Part shown: one piece after another, positions 47,403-57,877 of the stretch
Numbering within the stretch: position 1 is the first letter of the stretch
Layout: each line of letters opens with the position of its first letter
Origin: Protonemura montana
Lineage: Eukaryota > Arthropoda > Insecta > Plecoptera > Nemouridae
Length of the DNA stretch: 64,000 bases
Assembly: GCA_947568835.1 (NCBI GenBank)
Contig: OX387603.1
Location: 26,870,651 to 26,934,650 of the forward strand
Direction of reading: 5' to 3'
Made by a program: the position numbers and the translations under genes
Notes under the pieces: model-generated
Seen by the model: the letters and a program-made list of their open reading frames with translations, nothing else
Database searches by the model: none
What the model was told of the DNA's origin: nothing

Positions 47403-50400
47403 ATGTCCAGGCAGCTGCCGACGACACGAGCGCCTGCGCCGACGCGACCTCGGGCCTTGTCGACCGTCACCGAGCCCGGCAGCAACGAGGGGTACATCAC
47501 CTACATAGTGGTGCCCCCCGACGGAGGCTGGGGCTGGGTCATCGTCGTCGCCTCCTTCTTCGCCAACATGCTCGAAGGCGCGGTCATCTACTCGATCGGA
47601 AGTTACACTCAGCCGTTTAGCATGGAGTTCGCTGTAAGCAGCAGTAAAGTTGCTCTCGTTGGCTCACTGCTTTCCGGCTTCCATCAGCTCGTGGGTAAGT
47701 GACGGGTACCTGTGCCTCCAGGACCCCTTGTTAGCACATTTCACCTCGCTGACACTCTGGTGGTCACAGGGCCCCTGGTGAGCGCCATGTCCAACCGCTG
47801 GGGCTTTCGGGTGGTCATGATCGTCGGCTCGATAATCACTGGCATCGGCGTGGGGCTGTGTTTCTTCGCGTCCGAGATGTGGCACATATACCTGCTCTTC
47901 GGCATCATCGCTGGTAACTCGTGACGATACTTTCAGGATAGGAACCCCCTTTTAAAATGGTCGATATCAAACAATTTTAGACTTTTAGTGAAAAGACTGG
48001 AACTCACCCATTTTTATTCGCAGTTTTAGTATCAAAAATACCGTCGCATACGGGAAGGGGACCAGGGCCAACTCACTTGGCTCTGAACGGACTCACCAAT
48101 ATCGTGTGAATGTTGTACAGATGAGAGCAGAGATATTGATTTGAAACCATCTAGTTGCTCTTGTTGTGAGATCGACCACTTGCTGTCAGGCGATGACAAA
48201 AAAATACAAATGACACTTAAAACCTTGCCACCTCCCTCGCTCTAGCTGTGACTCCAACGACGTCGTCTCGCTTGCTTCATGTGTCTTTAACCTCCAAATC
48301 TAGTCTCCTGTAGCACCAGATCGAGGTGTCGTGAGATAATGGCTTTAAGTGACTACCATAGCACCCTACAGCTCACAATGGCAACCTCCCAGACCCGTCC
48401 CTTCAACAAAGTGGCTAGAGATTGCAAGCACCCTTTACCAGGATGTACGTTGGCCTCCTTGCAGGCGCCGGCACGTGCATGATCTACATGCCGGGTGCGG
48501 TGATCGTCAGCTTCTACTTCTTGCGTTGGCGTGCGATAGCCGTGTGCCTGTCATTGTGTGGTGCAGGCGTAGGAGGCGCCTTCTTCCCAATCCTGCTTGA
48601 CGCGTGGATCGCAGCGTATGGCTGGCGCAGCGGGACGCTCTTCGAGGCGGGTATGTGCCGTAGGATGAGGCAAGGAGGGAACGCTCTTTAAGAGGGGGTA
48701 TGTGTTGTGTTAGTGTAGAATATGGACCACATCGCGCTGACGACCCACTGAACGCTTCCAGGGCTGCTGCTGACGGGCGTGTTCGCCGGTCTGCTGTACC
48801 GGCCCATCAAGCCGGTGGCCATCCGGGTAAACGAGACACAAGGCCGCCGAGGCAGCGGGTCCGGACAGATACAACGACGTAGCTTTGTGGCTAATGACAA
48901 GTACCCAACGGCAGCTGAAGCATACTCCGTGAGCCGCGCCACCATCCATTCGCTGCCCCCGGGACGCTCGCAGAGGTAGGTGACGGTGATGTCTTGCCAG
49001 CGGCCCGTGACAGTCGACTAACTGAGTGTTGCCCAGCAGCGCCGGCAGCATAATGATGGTGCCCATGGAGTATTACGACAACCCGATCCGCGACGCGGGC
49101 TCCGAGCAAATCGTGGTGTACGACGCTCCACGTCCATCACACCGACGTTGCCGCGTCTGTTTGGCGCGGTGGTGCTGCTGTCGCAGGAGACAACGCCGAG
49201 GTTTCCTGGGCATCCGCCCCATGTACAGGTCGGTAGAAAGCAAGTAATACTCTCCAGGATGGCTTCCCAAGACAACATCGTAAGACTCGAGGTCGACTTC
49301 CACAGGGACGACATCTTCTACCAAGGCAGCGTCAAGAGCATGCGCTCTCGCATCTCGCGAGCCAGCCTGGCGCCAGGGGCGGGCACGGGGTCGGGGACGG
49401 CGACGGCAACGGTGGGGGCAGCGGAGTACGCGATGACGGTGAGCCGGCTGCCGACGGCGCGCGACGTCGAGCAAGAGGAGTCAGCGAAATGCTTCGTCTG
49501 TCCCGAAGCCGTGACCCGTATCCTGGCAACCATGTTGGACTGCTCGCTGCTTCGGTCGCCTTCCTTCCTGGTCCTGACATTGCAGGGGTGTCTGATGCAG
49601 AGCGTGATACTCATTCCGTTCATATACTCACAGGGTATGTTGGTAACCCTGAACCAAACTTTTAACACAGTGTGTTAAAGCGACGAGGCTAAGCGGTGAC
49701 CGGTCCTTGGTGCTGCTGGACAGGAGCAGCCAATACAGTGTGTCAAAGTGACAAGGCTAAGCGGTGGCCGGTCCTTGGTGCTGTTGGACAGGAGCAGCCA
49801 ATACAGTGTGTCAAAGTGACAAAGCTAAGCGGTGGCCGGTCCTTGGTGCTGTTGGACAGGAGCAGCCAATACAGTTTGTCAAAGTGACAAGGCTAAGCGG
49901 TGGCCGGTCCTTGGTGCTGTTGGACAGGAGCAGCCAATACAGTGTGTCAAAGGGACAAGGCTAAGCGGTGGCCGGTCCTTGGTGCTGTTGGACAGGAGCA
50001 GCCAATACAGTGTGTCAAAGTGACAAGGCTAAGCGGTGGCCGGTCCTTGGTGCTGTTGGATAGAAGCAGCCAATACAGTGTGTCAAAGTGACAAGGCTAA
50101 GCGGTGGCCGGTCCTTGGTGCTGTTGGACAGGAGCAGCCAACACAGTGTGTCAAAGGGACAAGGCTAAACGGTGGCCGGTCCTTGGTGCTGTTGGACAGG
50201 AGCAGCCAACACAGTGTGACAAAGTGACAAGGCTAAGCGGTGGCCGGTCCTTGGTGCTGTTGGACAGGAGCAGCCAACACAGTGTGTCAAAGGGACAAGG
50301 CTAAACGGTGGCCGGTCCTTGGTGCTGTTGGACAGGAGCAGCCAACACAGTGTGTCAAAGTGACAAGGCTAAGCGGTGGCCGGTCCTTGGTGCTGTTGGA

Positions 50401-51339
50401 CAGGAGCAGCCAACACAGTGTGTCAAAGTGACAAGGCTAAGCGGTGGCCGGTCCTTGGTGCTGTTGGACAGGAGCAGCCAACACAGTGTGTCAAAGTGAC
50501 AAGGCTAAGCGGTGGCCGGTCCTTGGTGCTGTTGGACAGGAGCAGCCAACACAGTGTGTCAAAGGGACAAGGTTAAGCGGTGGCCGGTCCTTGGTGCTGT
50601 TGGACAGGAGCAGCCAACACAGTGTGTCAAAGTGACAAGGCTAAGACACCTGTGTTGTGGTACACAGAACACGCGCGCCTTCTGAACGTGGACCCCGAGA
50701 TCAGCAAGTACCTAGTACCATCGATCAGTGCGTCTGGGACCCTCCTGCGCATCGTGTGCGGGGTTCTTGCCAGCATCCCCCGGATCAGCGTGTTTGCAAT
50801 CAGCTCCTTTGGGTTGGCGGCGGGAGGTGTCGGTCTGCTTGTCGCGGGCCTCAGCCCGGCACCCGGCCTCCAGTTCGCCGTCTGCGTGAGCTTCGGTGGT
50901 GCCCTCGGTAAGTCAAGGTCGTTGTAAGCCCGGTACTTCAGTGCGGTGGAGACTGCAACGCACCTGTTGCTTGCAGCTTGTTTCTTCTCGCTGCGTTCGA
51001 TCGTCATCGTCGAGCTGCTCGGGCTAGAGAAACTGACCAACGCCTTCGGACTCCTGCTACTCTTCCAGGGCGCCGCCTCCGTGTTAGGACCGCCATTGGC
51101 TGGTGAGCGCTCCTCTAGGCTGACTAGCTGCTCCTTTGATGTACCCGTGGCTTACGGCATCCTTGCCTACTGTGCTTACAGGAGTTGTCAAGGACCTGAC
51201 AAACCAATTCGACTCCCTCTATTACATCTCTGGTTCTTGTATGCTGCTGTCTTCAGTGGCCATGGGCTGTCTGCCATGGATTAACCGACGGGAAAGAGCA
51301 AGAAACACTGCCAAGCGCGCCACCAGGGTCGCATTGTAG
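47403..51339 (+). CDS. MCT-E: SLC16-type monocarboxylate transporter
   Basis: 626-aa carrier. Exons: 47403-47694, 47770-47913, 48465-48650, 48762-48975, 49037-49228, 49306-49634, 50668-50907, 50977-51102, 51182-51339. VPPDGGWGWVIV starts at about residue 37; other marks are SNRWGFR, FYFLRWRAIAVC, helix 8 arginine in TLLRIVCG and [14 protein letters not shown]. The loop has CRVCLARWCCCRRRQRRG, then GIRPMYR and DDIFYQGS, plus a glycine/alanine/threonine-rich insert after it (about residues 390-415). The ATG at 47403 is the nearest in-frame start to the 5' end consistent with short N-termini of D and F; in-frame codons also extend upstream. Intron 6 is nearly all 68-bp satellite. Confidence 0.9.
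49670..50644 (+). repeat. 68-bp satellite derived from the SINE body
   Basis: About 14 direct units containing AAGCGGTGGCCGGTCCTTGG and TGCTGTTGGACAGGAGCAGC. These resemble the SINE body (AAGCCGGTGGTCCCCTTGG, TGCTCTTCGACAGGAGTAG), so the satellite probably grew from an inserted SINE piece. It fills MCT-E intron 6 and stops 23 bp before the acceptor. Confidence 0.85.
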
Positions 51340-51361
51340 CCGAATTGTTGCCAAGCGATCG

Positions 51362-51367
51362 AATAAA
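51362..51367 (+). terminator. MCT-E polyadenylation signal
   Basis: AATAAA 23 bp past the stop and only 163 bp before the MCT-F ATG. Confidence 0.65.
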
Positions 51368-51529
51368 TGAGTGCTGCAAAAAATTACTTACATTTTGCCT
51401 GAATGTGCTCTTTAAGTAATTGTGTTTGTGTTCACCGGAGGCTGTCGTCTTGCGTCTAGAAAATGTAGACAATTATTGTTAGGAGCTAGCAGGTGACACA
51501 GCAATCGATCCTGGTCCCCCGACAACACG

Positions 51530-53685
51530 ATGCCACCGCCGACGGCGTCCTCACGCGCCGCCAACTTTGAGGTTGATGCTGATGGTTTGGTAACTACCTA
51601 CGTCACTGTCCCGCCAGACGGCGGCTGGGGCTGGGTGGTGCTGGTCACAGCCTTCTACGTACAGATGCTATTCGGTGCCACCATCTTTGCCGTTAGCAGC
51701 CTCGTAGAGGCCGTGGCAGCCGACTTCCACTCTACCATGGGCCACGCGTCGGTGTACAGCGCGCTCTTCGGCGGCTGCTCGCTGTGTGTCGGTGAGTCCC
51801 AGAAGACTTGACGGCAGGATGACACCAAGATTGTTTAACGCCAACCTCTCGCAACAGGCCCCCTGGTCAGCGTCATGGCACACAAGTATGGCTTCCGTAC
51901 CGTCACCTCCATCGGCACCGTCGTCGGCACCTTCGGCTTCGTCGGCGCGTTCTACGCAGACTCCCTGCCGGTGCTCATTTTCTCGTTCGGTTTTCTTGGA
52001 GGTATTCGGAGATGTCCGGCAAGCTTCGTGACAGCTTGCAAGAGCTGTTTTCTTTACGATATTTCCTATGCAGGTGTCGGCTTCGGCATGCTGTTCGTGC
52101 CTTCTATATTAGTGGCAGCGTTATACTTTGAGCGATGGCGGGCGTTGGTCCAGGGAATCACCGTGTGCGGCTCAAGTGTAGGGGGAGCCATCGCCCCGCC
52201 TCTCGTGACCTTGGCTGTCGACAGGCTGGGCTGGCGATACACTATCCTCATTGAAGCCGGTAAATCGCCTCCACTCCCTAGTCAGTAGGTTACACTATGA
52301 TTTCCTAGCCTCACAATTACAATAAAGTAAGAAAATCAAGTTAAACCACAATAGAATAATGAAATAAATAGACAATTTCTATTAGAGAATATCTTTCTTG
52401 CGGTCAAGGATTATATGCGAGTTTTCTGACCAGTACTTAGCTTAGCAATGTGACGGTTCTAATAGAAAATGCACGTCTAGTTTGATATATTAAAACCGAT
52501 ATTGCAAACTTTATGTCTGCAGGAATGCTGCTAAGCTGTGGCCTGGCCAGCCTGTTGTACCTACCATTGACCCCGGTAATGAAACGCGTCACGCCGGCCG
52601 AGCTGACCGACGCCATGCAAGCGAGGGCGTCGCGGACACACCTCGCTCGCCTCCGTTGCGATTGCTCTCTGTGTAAATCGCCGTCCTACCTGCTGTTCGG
52701 CGTGTGCTGCATGCTGTGCATGGCAGCCACCTTGGTGCCTTTCGTCTACCTGCCCGGTACGTTGTAACGCATAACCAGGCTCAAAGGGGACTCCGACAAG
52801 TGAAGCCGTGCAGGGACACCTGCTCAACGCTCCCCAAAGAATTGATAGATCGCGGTCCTCCTCGAGTGCATCAAAGTAGGGACATGCCAGTGGATGGGAG
52901 AAAGAGACTCTGACACCTGAACTCGCACACCTCTCTGCCACAGATCGATCGCACTCGCTAGGGGTAGAGGCGTCGACGGTGGAGCTGCTGATCCCTGTGT
53001 CGAACATCGTCTCGACCCTGGGGCGATTAGTGTGCGGGGTGCTGGCCTCCAGTCCGCGCCCCGTCGCGATGCCCATCTTCGGCGCGACTATCTTCGCGGC
53101 TGGCGCAGCGCTCTGTTTTAGCGGCCTCAGCGCAGACTCGACCTTTCAAATCACGTGCGTCGTGCTCTTCGGCCTCTTCATGGGTGAGCCTCCTTGGCCT
53201 GACATCGGCCTGACTTCCTTCCCATGAGCATGAAGGCGAAGCCTTTGCTTGCAGCGTCCTTCAACGCGCTTCGAGTGGTGATCCTCGTGGAGTTGGTCGG
53301 CTTGGAACGCCTCACGACGGCCTTCGGGTACCTGCTGTTCACCCAGGGGCTCAGCGTCATGGCCGGTCCGCCGCTAGCAGGTAACCACGTGGCAACCTGT
53401 CGGGCGTACCACAAACTACATCGGGTATCCTTGCATGGCCATGAGTCAACAAGCTGGCGCCCTTACAACATCTTGCAGGTCGCCATGGTAACCCGTCCTC
53501 GTCTTGCAGGTCAACTGAAGGAGGCGACGGGAAACTATGACTCGGTGTTCTGGTTCGCTGGCAGTTTGTTGCTGGTTGCCTCAATGGTCGTCGTACCTTT
53601 GCCCAGCATCAGCCACTGGGAGAAAAAGCGCGACAAACGCCGATCAGCGGCGCGTGAATCGCCCCAAGTGAGACCAATCCAGTGA
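51530..53685 (+). CDS. MCT-F: short-loop SLC16-type transporter
   Basis: 455-aa carrier in seven exons: 51530-51791, 51858-52001, 52074-52259, 52523-52756, 52944-53183, 53255-53380, 53510-53685. VPPDGGWGWVVLV begins at about residue 27. Other marks: AHKYGFR, LYFERWRALVQG, helix 8 arginine in TLGRLVCG and VELVGLERLTTAFG. A single 234-bp exon replaces the loop exons of the other genes, so the cysteine-rich and RP-YR-DDIFY blocks are missing and the loop is only about 40 residues. It is closest to MCT-G (shared VDADGLVTTYV before helix 1, shared exon plan). The last codons and stop lie in a 28-bp tandem repeat. Confidence 0.92.
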
Positions 53686-53737
53686 ATCGCCCCAAGTGAG
53701 CCTAGTCCAGTGAATCGCCCCAAGTGAGCCCAGTCCG
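53654..53737 (+). repeat. Three 28-bp repeats across the MCT-F stop codon
   Basis: Three units start GTGAATCGCCCCAAGTGAG. The first codes the last residues (ESPQVRPIQ); the TGA stop is created by the start of the second unit. Confidence 0.9.
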
Positions 53738-53834
53738 GTGCAACGCTTCCATGGAACGCCATCGCACTGTCGCTGACATCGCCTGTCATTGTAGACTTTA
53801 TGCCAGAGAGTGTTTGTTGGTTGCTAGGAGACCG

Positions 53835-53840
53835 AATAAA
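53835..53840 (+). terminator. MCT-F polyadenylation signal
   Basis: AATAAA (ACCGAATAAACGG) 150 bp after the stop and 200 bp before MCT-G. Confidence 0.55.
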
Positions 53841-54039
53841 CGGCGTGATCGCGAACATGTGCTTTGCTTGCTTTGTTTCTTGCTCATTGAGGAACCCCAC
53901 CACCAGTCAGCGCCACCTACCGGCGTCCCAACACGAGTCCCGTGGATCCCCAGCTCTCAGGTACATCCGATCCAAACGCCATCCCCTCCGTGGCTGGACG
54001 CCGACGTCACGACGCTGAGCGGCGTGGTTGTCGCAGAGG

Positions 54040-57000
54040 ATGGCGTCAACGGCGCCCATGGTGGTGGATGCCGACGGGCTGGTCACTACCTATGTGAAGG
54101 TTCCTCCCGATGGAGGCTGGGGTTGGATCGTCTTGCTCGCTGCGTTCCTTGTGCAAGTCCAGTTTGGCGCTACAATGCTGGTGGTCAGCAGCCTCGTGGA
54201 AGCCGTGGCAGATGACTTCCAAGTGACCATGAGCGAGGCTTCGTTGTTTACCTCGCTGTTTGGAGGCTGTGCCTACTGCATCGGTGAGATCTCTGTGTTG
54301 TGGGGGGGGGGGGGGGGGGCGTTTCACACTACGTCTACTGATCGGTGCTCTGAAATCTGATTTAATTTGCAAGCGCTTGCAATGCGCAAAGTATTTTATT
54401 ACTAGGAGCACTAATAACCTCTCAAAAATTGACGCAACGGGGACTCGAACGCCGATCGCATAACGCGGCCTACCAATTGAGCAATTTGGAGAGAGGGTTT
54501 TAGTGAATTTCATAAGAATGACGGATCGCCGAGGAGTAGAACCACGAGGCTGTGATTGCTCAGCATTTCGACACCAATCCTTTAGAGGTTATAAGTGTTC
54601 CAAATTTTAGAAATATATTTGCACGCTCCCCCAGGTCCCGTGGTCAGCGCCATGGCACATAAGTATGGCTTCCGCACCGCCACCTCGATCGGCACCGTCA
54701 TCGGCGTCATCGGCTTCGTCGCCGCCTCCTACGCCAACAACCTGACGGTGCTTGTCGTCACGTACGGCGTGGTTGGAGGTGAGAAAACGCCCCTCGTGTA
54801 GGCGCCCGTTTGACTTTCGGACCACCCTCTGTCCCCTGTGTCGTACAGGAGTCGGCTTCGGCATGCTGTTCGTGCCTTCCATCATAGTGCCAGTGTTCTA
54901 CTTTCAACGATGGCGCGCGTTGGTCCAGGGCATCACCGTGTGCGGCACTAGCGTCGGGGGTACCGTCGCACCCCCTCTGTTCGGTCTTGCAGTCAACCAT
55001 CTCGGTTGGCGGTACACCATCCTCATCGAAGCAGGTACGAACGCTTCCTCCAGTGACAAGAATCTAAAGCGGATCGCTGGGGCAACCTATGCTGTGAGAA
55101 TTGAAACAACGGTCGATCATTTAAGGGCATATAAATCATTGAATAGGATACCGTGGTATAGTCCACCCCCTTGTGGCGATTTTAAATTAGTCATTTCACT
55201 GTGAAGTGATTACAAAAGCGCGCTTTTCTCTGACATACACCAATGAAAGAGCATGAAAGGAAATCCACGGCCCCCTTCTGCATGTCAAGTGGATTCCAGT
55301 CTTGTTTATGTCCCTTCAAGGAATGATACTGAGCTGTGGATTGATAAGCCTGCTCTACGTTCCCCTTACACCCGTCGCAAAGAGGGTCACACCAGCCGAG
55401 CTGGCAGTCGCCATTCGAAGCGGGGCGTCGAGTTCGCACCGTGCCAGCTCCCAGTGCATCGCATCTCTGTTTCACTCGCCGTCGTACCTCATGTTCGGCG
55501 TCAACGGCATCTTCGCTATGACGTGTCTTATGGTGCCCTTCGTCTATTGGCCCGGTGAGCGTGACCCTCCTCCCAACCTCTACTCACAGTCATCGATTCG
55601 CCCCTCACTGACTTTCCAACGCCCACAGACCGTTCCCAGAAGATAGGCGTTGACGATACGACCGCTGAGTGGCTGGTGTCGTGCTGTAACTTAGCTAGCC
55701 TGTTTGGCCGCTTGGCTTGCGGGGTGCTGGCTACTTACCCGCACCCCGTGGCGCTACCTATCTTCAACGTCACGCTCGTCGCCGCTGGATTGGCGTTATG
55801 CCTCAGCTTCCTGTCCACTTACCCGGCATTCCAGTTCACAGTCGCGGTGTGCTACGGACTGCACCAAGGTAACTTCCGTTGCGTGCTACCGTTAAGTGTA
55901 CAGGTTCTAGGTAGAGACAGAACGTTAATGTTAAACCATTGAGTGTGCAGGTTCTAGGTAGAGACAGAATGTTAATGTTACAGTTTCTTCGTGAAAGATG
56001 GCAGCCAAATGACTATACTTTACCGACAAAAATGCAGAGTACCAGAACACCCCGTTAAGTGGAGCCATTGTCGTATGAAATTTAATTTCGATATTTCTCG
56101 TAGGTTACTCGCTTTTGAGACTTTTCATGCTCAAATGATCTTCATAAATGTCTACCTCAACGATTGATATTCACGTAACGATATTCAAAAGCGAGTAACT
56201 TACCATCTTTCAAACATAGAACCTAGAACCTGCACACTCAACGGTTTAACATCAACGTTCTGTCTCTACCTAGAACCTGCACACTCAACGGTTTAACATT
56301 AACGTTCTGTCTCTACCTAGAACCTGCACACTCAACGGCTTAACATCAACGTTCTGCCTCCACCTAGAACCTGCACACTCAACGGTTTAACATTAACGTT
56401 CTGCCTCTACCTAGAACCTGCACACTCAACGGTTTAACATTAACGTTATGCATCTACCTAGAACATGCACACTCAACGGCTTAACATCAACGTTCTGCCT
56501 CCACCTATAACCTGCACACTCAACGGCTTAACATCAACGTTCTGCCTCCACCTATAACCTGCACACTCAACGGCTTAACATCAACGTTCTGCCTCTACCT
56601 AGAACCTGCACACTCAACGGTTTAACATTAACGTTCTGTCTCTACCTATAACCTGCACACTCAACGGTTTAACATTAACGTTCTGCCTCCACCTAGAACC
56701 TGCACACTCAACGGTTTAACATTAAAGTTCTGCCTCCACCTAGAACCTGCACACTCAACGGTTTAATATTAACGTTCTGTCTCTACCTAGAACCTGCACA
56801 CTCAACGGTTTAACATTAACGTTCTGTCTCTACCTAGAACCTGCACACTCAACGGTTTAACATTAACGTTCTGTCTCTACCTAGAACCTGCACACTCAAC
56901 GGCTTAACATCAACGTTCTGCCTCAACCTATAACCTGCACACTCAACGGCTTAACATCAACGTTCTGTCTCTACCTAGAACCTGCACACTCAACGGTTTA

Positions 57001-57422
57001 ACATTAAAGTTCTGCCTCCACCTGTAACCTGCACACACTTTGCATGTGGGTGTCAACATGAGTTGTGTCTTGCAGCCTCATTCAACGCACTCCGCGCTGT
57101 GATCCTGGTGGAACTGATTGGCCTGGAACGCCTGACCTACGCTGTCGGCTTTCTGCTCTTCTCGCAAGGCATCAGCATCATGATCGGCCCACCATTGGCC
57201 GGTGAGCTCTCGACAATGCGCTGACCTCCGTCGCATGTTCTCGACGGAGATGCTAAACTGGTCGGCATTGCAGGTCAGCTGATGATTCTGACGGCAGACT
57301 ACAATTCGGTGTTCTGGTTTGCCGGCGGCCTGCTGCTGGTGGGGTCTTTGTTCGTGCTGCCGCTGTCATGTGTCAACCGCTGGGAGAAACGCCGAGCTGA
57401 ACGCCTCGGCGACGTCTGGTGA
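54040..57422 (+). CDS. MCT-G: short-loop SLC16-type transporter
   Basis: 440-aa carrier with the same seven-exon plan as MCT-F: 54040-54283, 54635-54778, 54849-55034, 55321-55554, 55629-55868, 57076-57201, 57274-57422. VPPDGGWGWIVLL begins at about residue 22; other marks are AHKYGFR, FYFQRWRALVQG, helix 8 arginine in SLFGRLACG and VELIGLERLTYAVG. As in F, the long loop is absent. Codons differ from F at many third positions while residues agree, so the duplication is not very recent. The ATG lies just after a possible acceptor (GTTGTCGCAG). Intron 1 carries an 18-G run and a tRNA-type SINE; intron 5 carries an FB47 element. Confidence 0.92.
54302..54319 (+). repeat. G18 run just inside MCT-G intron 1
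   Basis: Eighteen G residues 18 bases after the donor, followed by CGTTTCAC. The same intron ends in CACGCTCCCCCAG, which is complementary with one mismatch or bulge. Confidence 0.85.
54358..54562 (-). repeat. tRNA-derived SINE, copy 1 (minus strand)
   Basis: On the minus strand, TTGCTCAATTGGTAGG (box A-like) and GGCGTTCGAGTCC (box B) lie at tRNA spacing, preceded by GTGGTTCTACTCCTCGGCGA and followed by CAATTTTTGAG. The copy at 58236-58600 shares all of these. Not an intact tRNA. Confidence 0.7.
55893..57030 (+). mobile_element. Foldback-like element FB47, copy II
   Basis: Two direct 47-bp units on the left, the core at about 55978-56215 (CGACAAAAATGCAGAGTACC, then an inverted GCGAGTAACTTACC), and about 17 units in inverted orientation on the right (AACCTGCACACTCAACGG, TTTAACATTAACGTTCTG). 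It shows the arm-core-inverted arm plan with arms of 2 and 17 units. It lies in MCT-G intron 5. Confidence 0.8.
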
Positions 57423-57457
57423 CGCCCTCCTCTCGCTGTTCCTCCACTTTAAGAGAC

Positions 57458-57463
57458 AATAAA
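57458..57463 (+). terminator. MCT-G polyadenylation signal
   Basis: AATAAA (GACAATAAAAATG) 36 bp after the stop. Confidence 0.65.
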
Positions 57464-57486
57464 AATGTTGCGAACATCTTTTTGAT

Positions 57487-57765
57487 GGTTTTTAGACTCA
57501 TGTCTACTTGATTTATCCTTAGCACTAGTTTTACAAAAACTATTTCAACTGGGTTTTGAAAGCTTAGTAAAGAACAACTAAATTTGCCGACGTTTCGTAA
57601 CATGTACAAGTTACTTCTTCAAGGGTTGGAGCAGTTCTCTAACCCTTGACTGCTCTTACGCTTGAAGAAGTAACTAGTACATGTTACAAAATGTTGGGAA
57701 ATTTAGTTGTTCTTCACTTAGCATTCAAGACCCAGTTGAAATAGTTTTTGTTGATGCAAACATCT
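57487..57765 (+). repeat. Foldback repeat FBt, copy 2
   Basis: Starts TTTTTAGACTCATGTCTACTTG. The left arm contains AAGAACAACTAAATTTGCCG, GTAACATGTACAAGTTACTT and CTTCAAGGG; the right arm carries the reverse complements, ending AACTATTTCAACTG inverted. It sits between MCT-G and MCT-H. Confidence 0.75.
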
Positions 57766-57877
57766 GATATTACAAAGTTGGTGTTTGTTGCTTGTTGTGT
57801 TGTCAATGTCTTGGCGTTGCCGGGGAAACTAAACACGTGGAGCAAGTTTGCTGGGGACTGCGTCACGCTCTAGAGCC

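Noticed and set aside
49696-50635. Series of 63-66 codon open frames every 68 bp
   Set aside because: Direct translations of the 68-bp intronic satellite.
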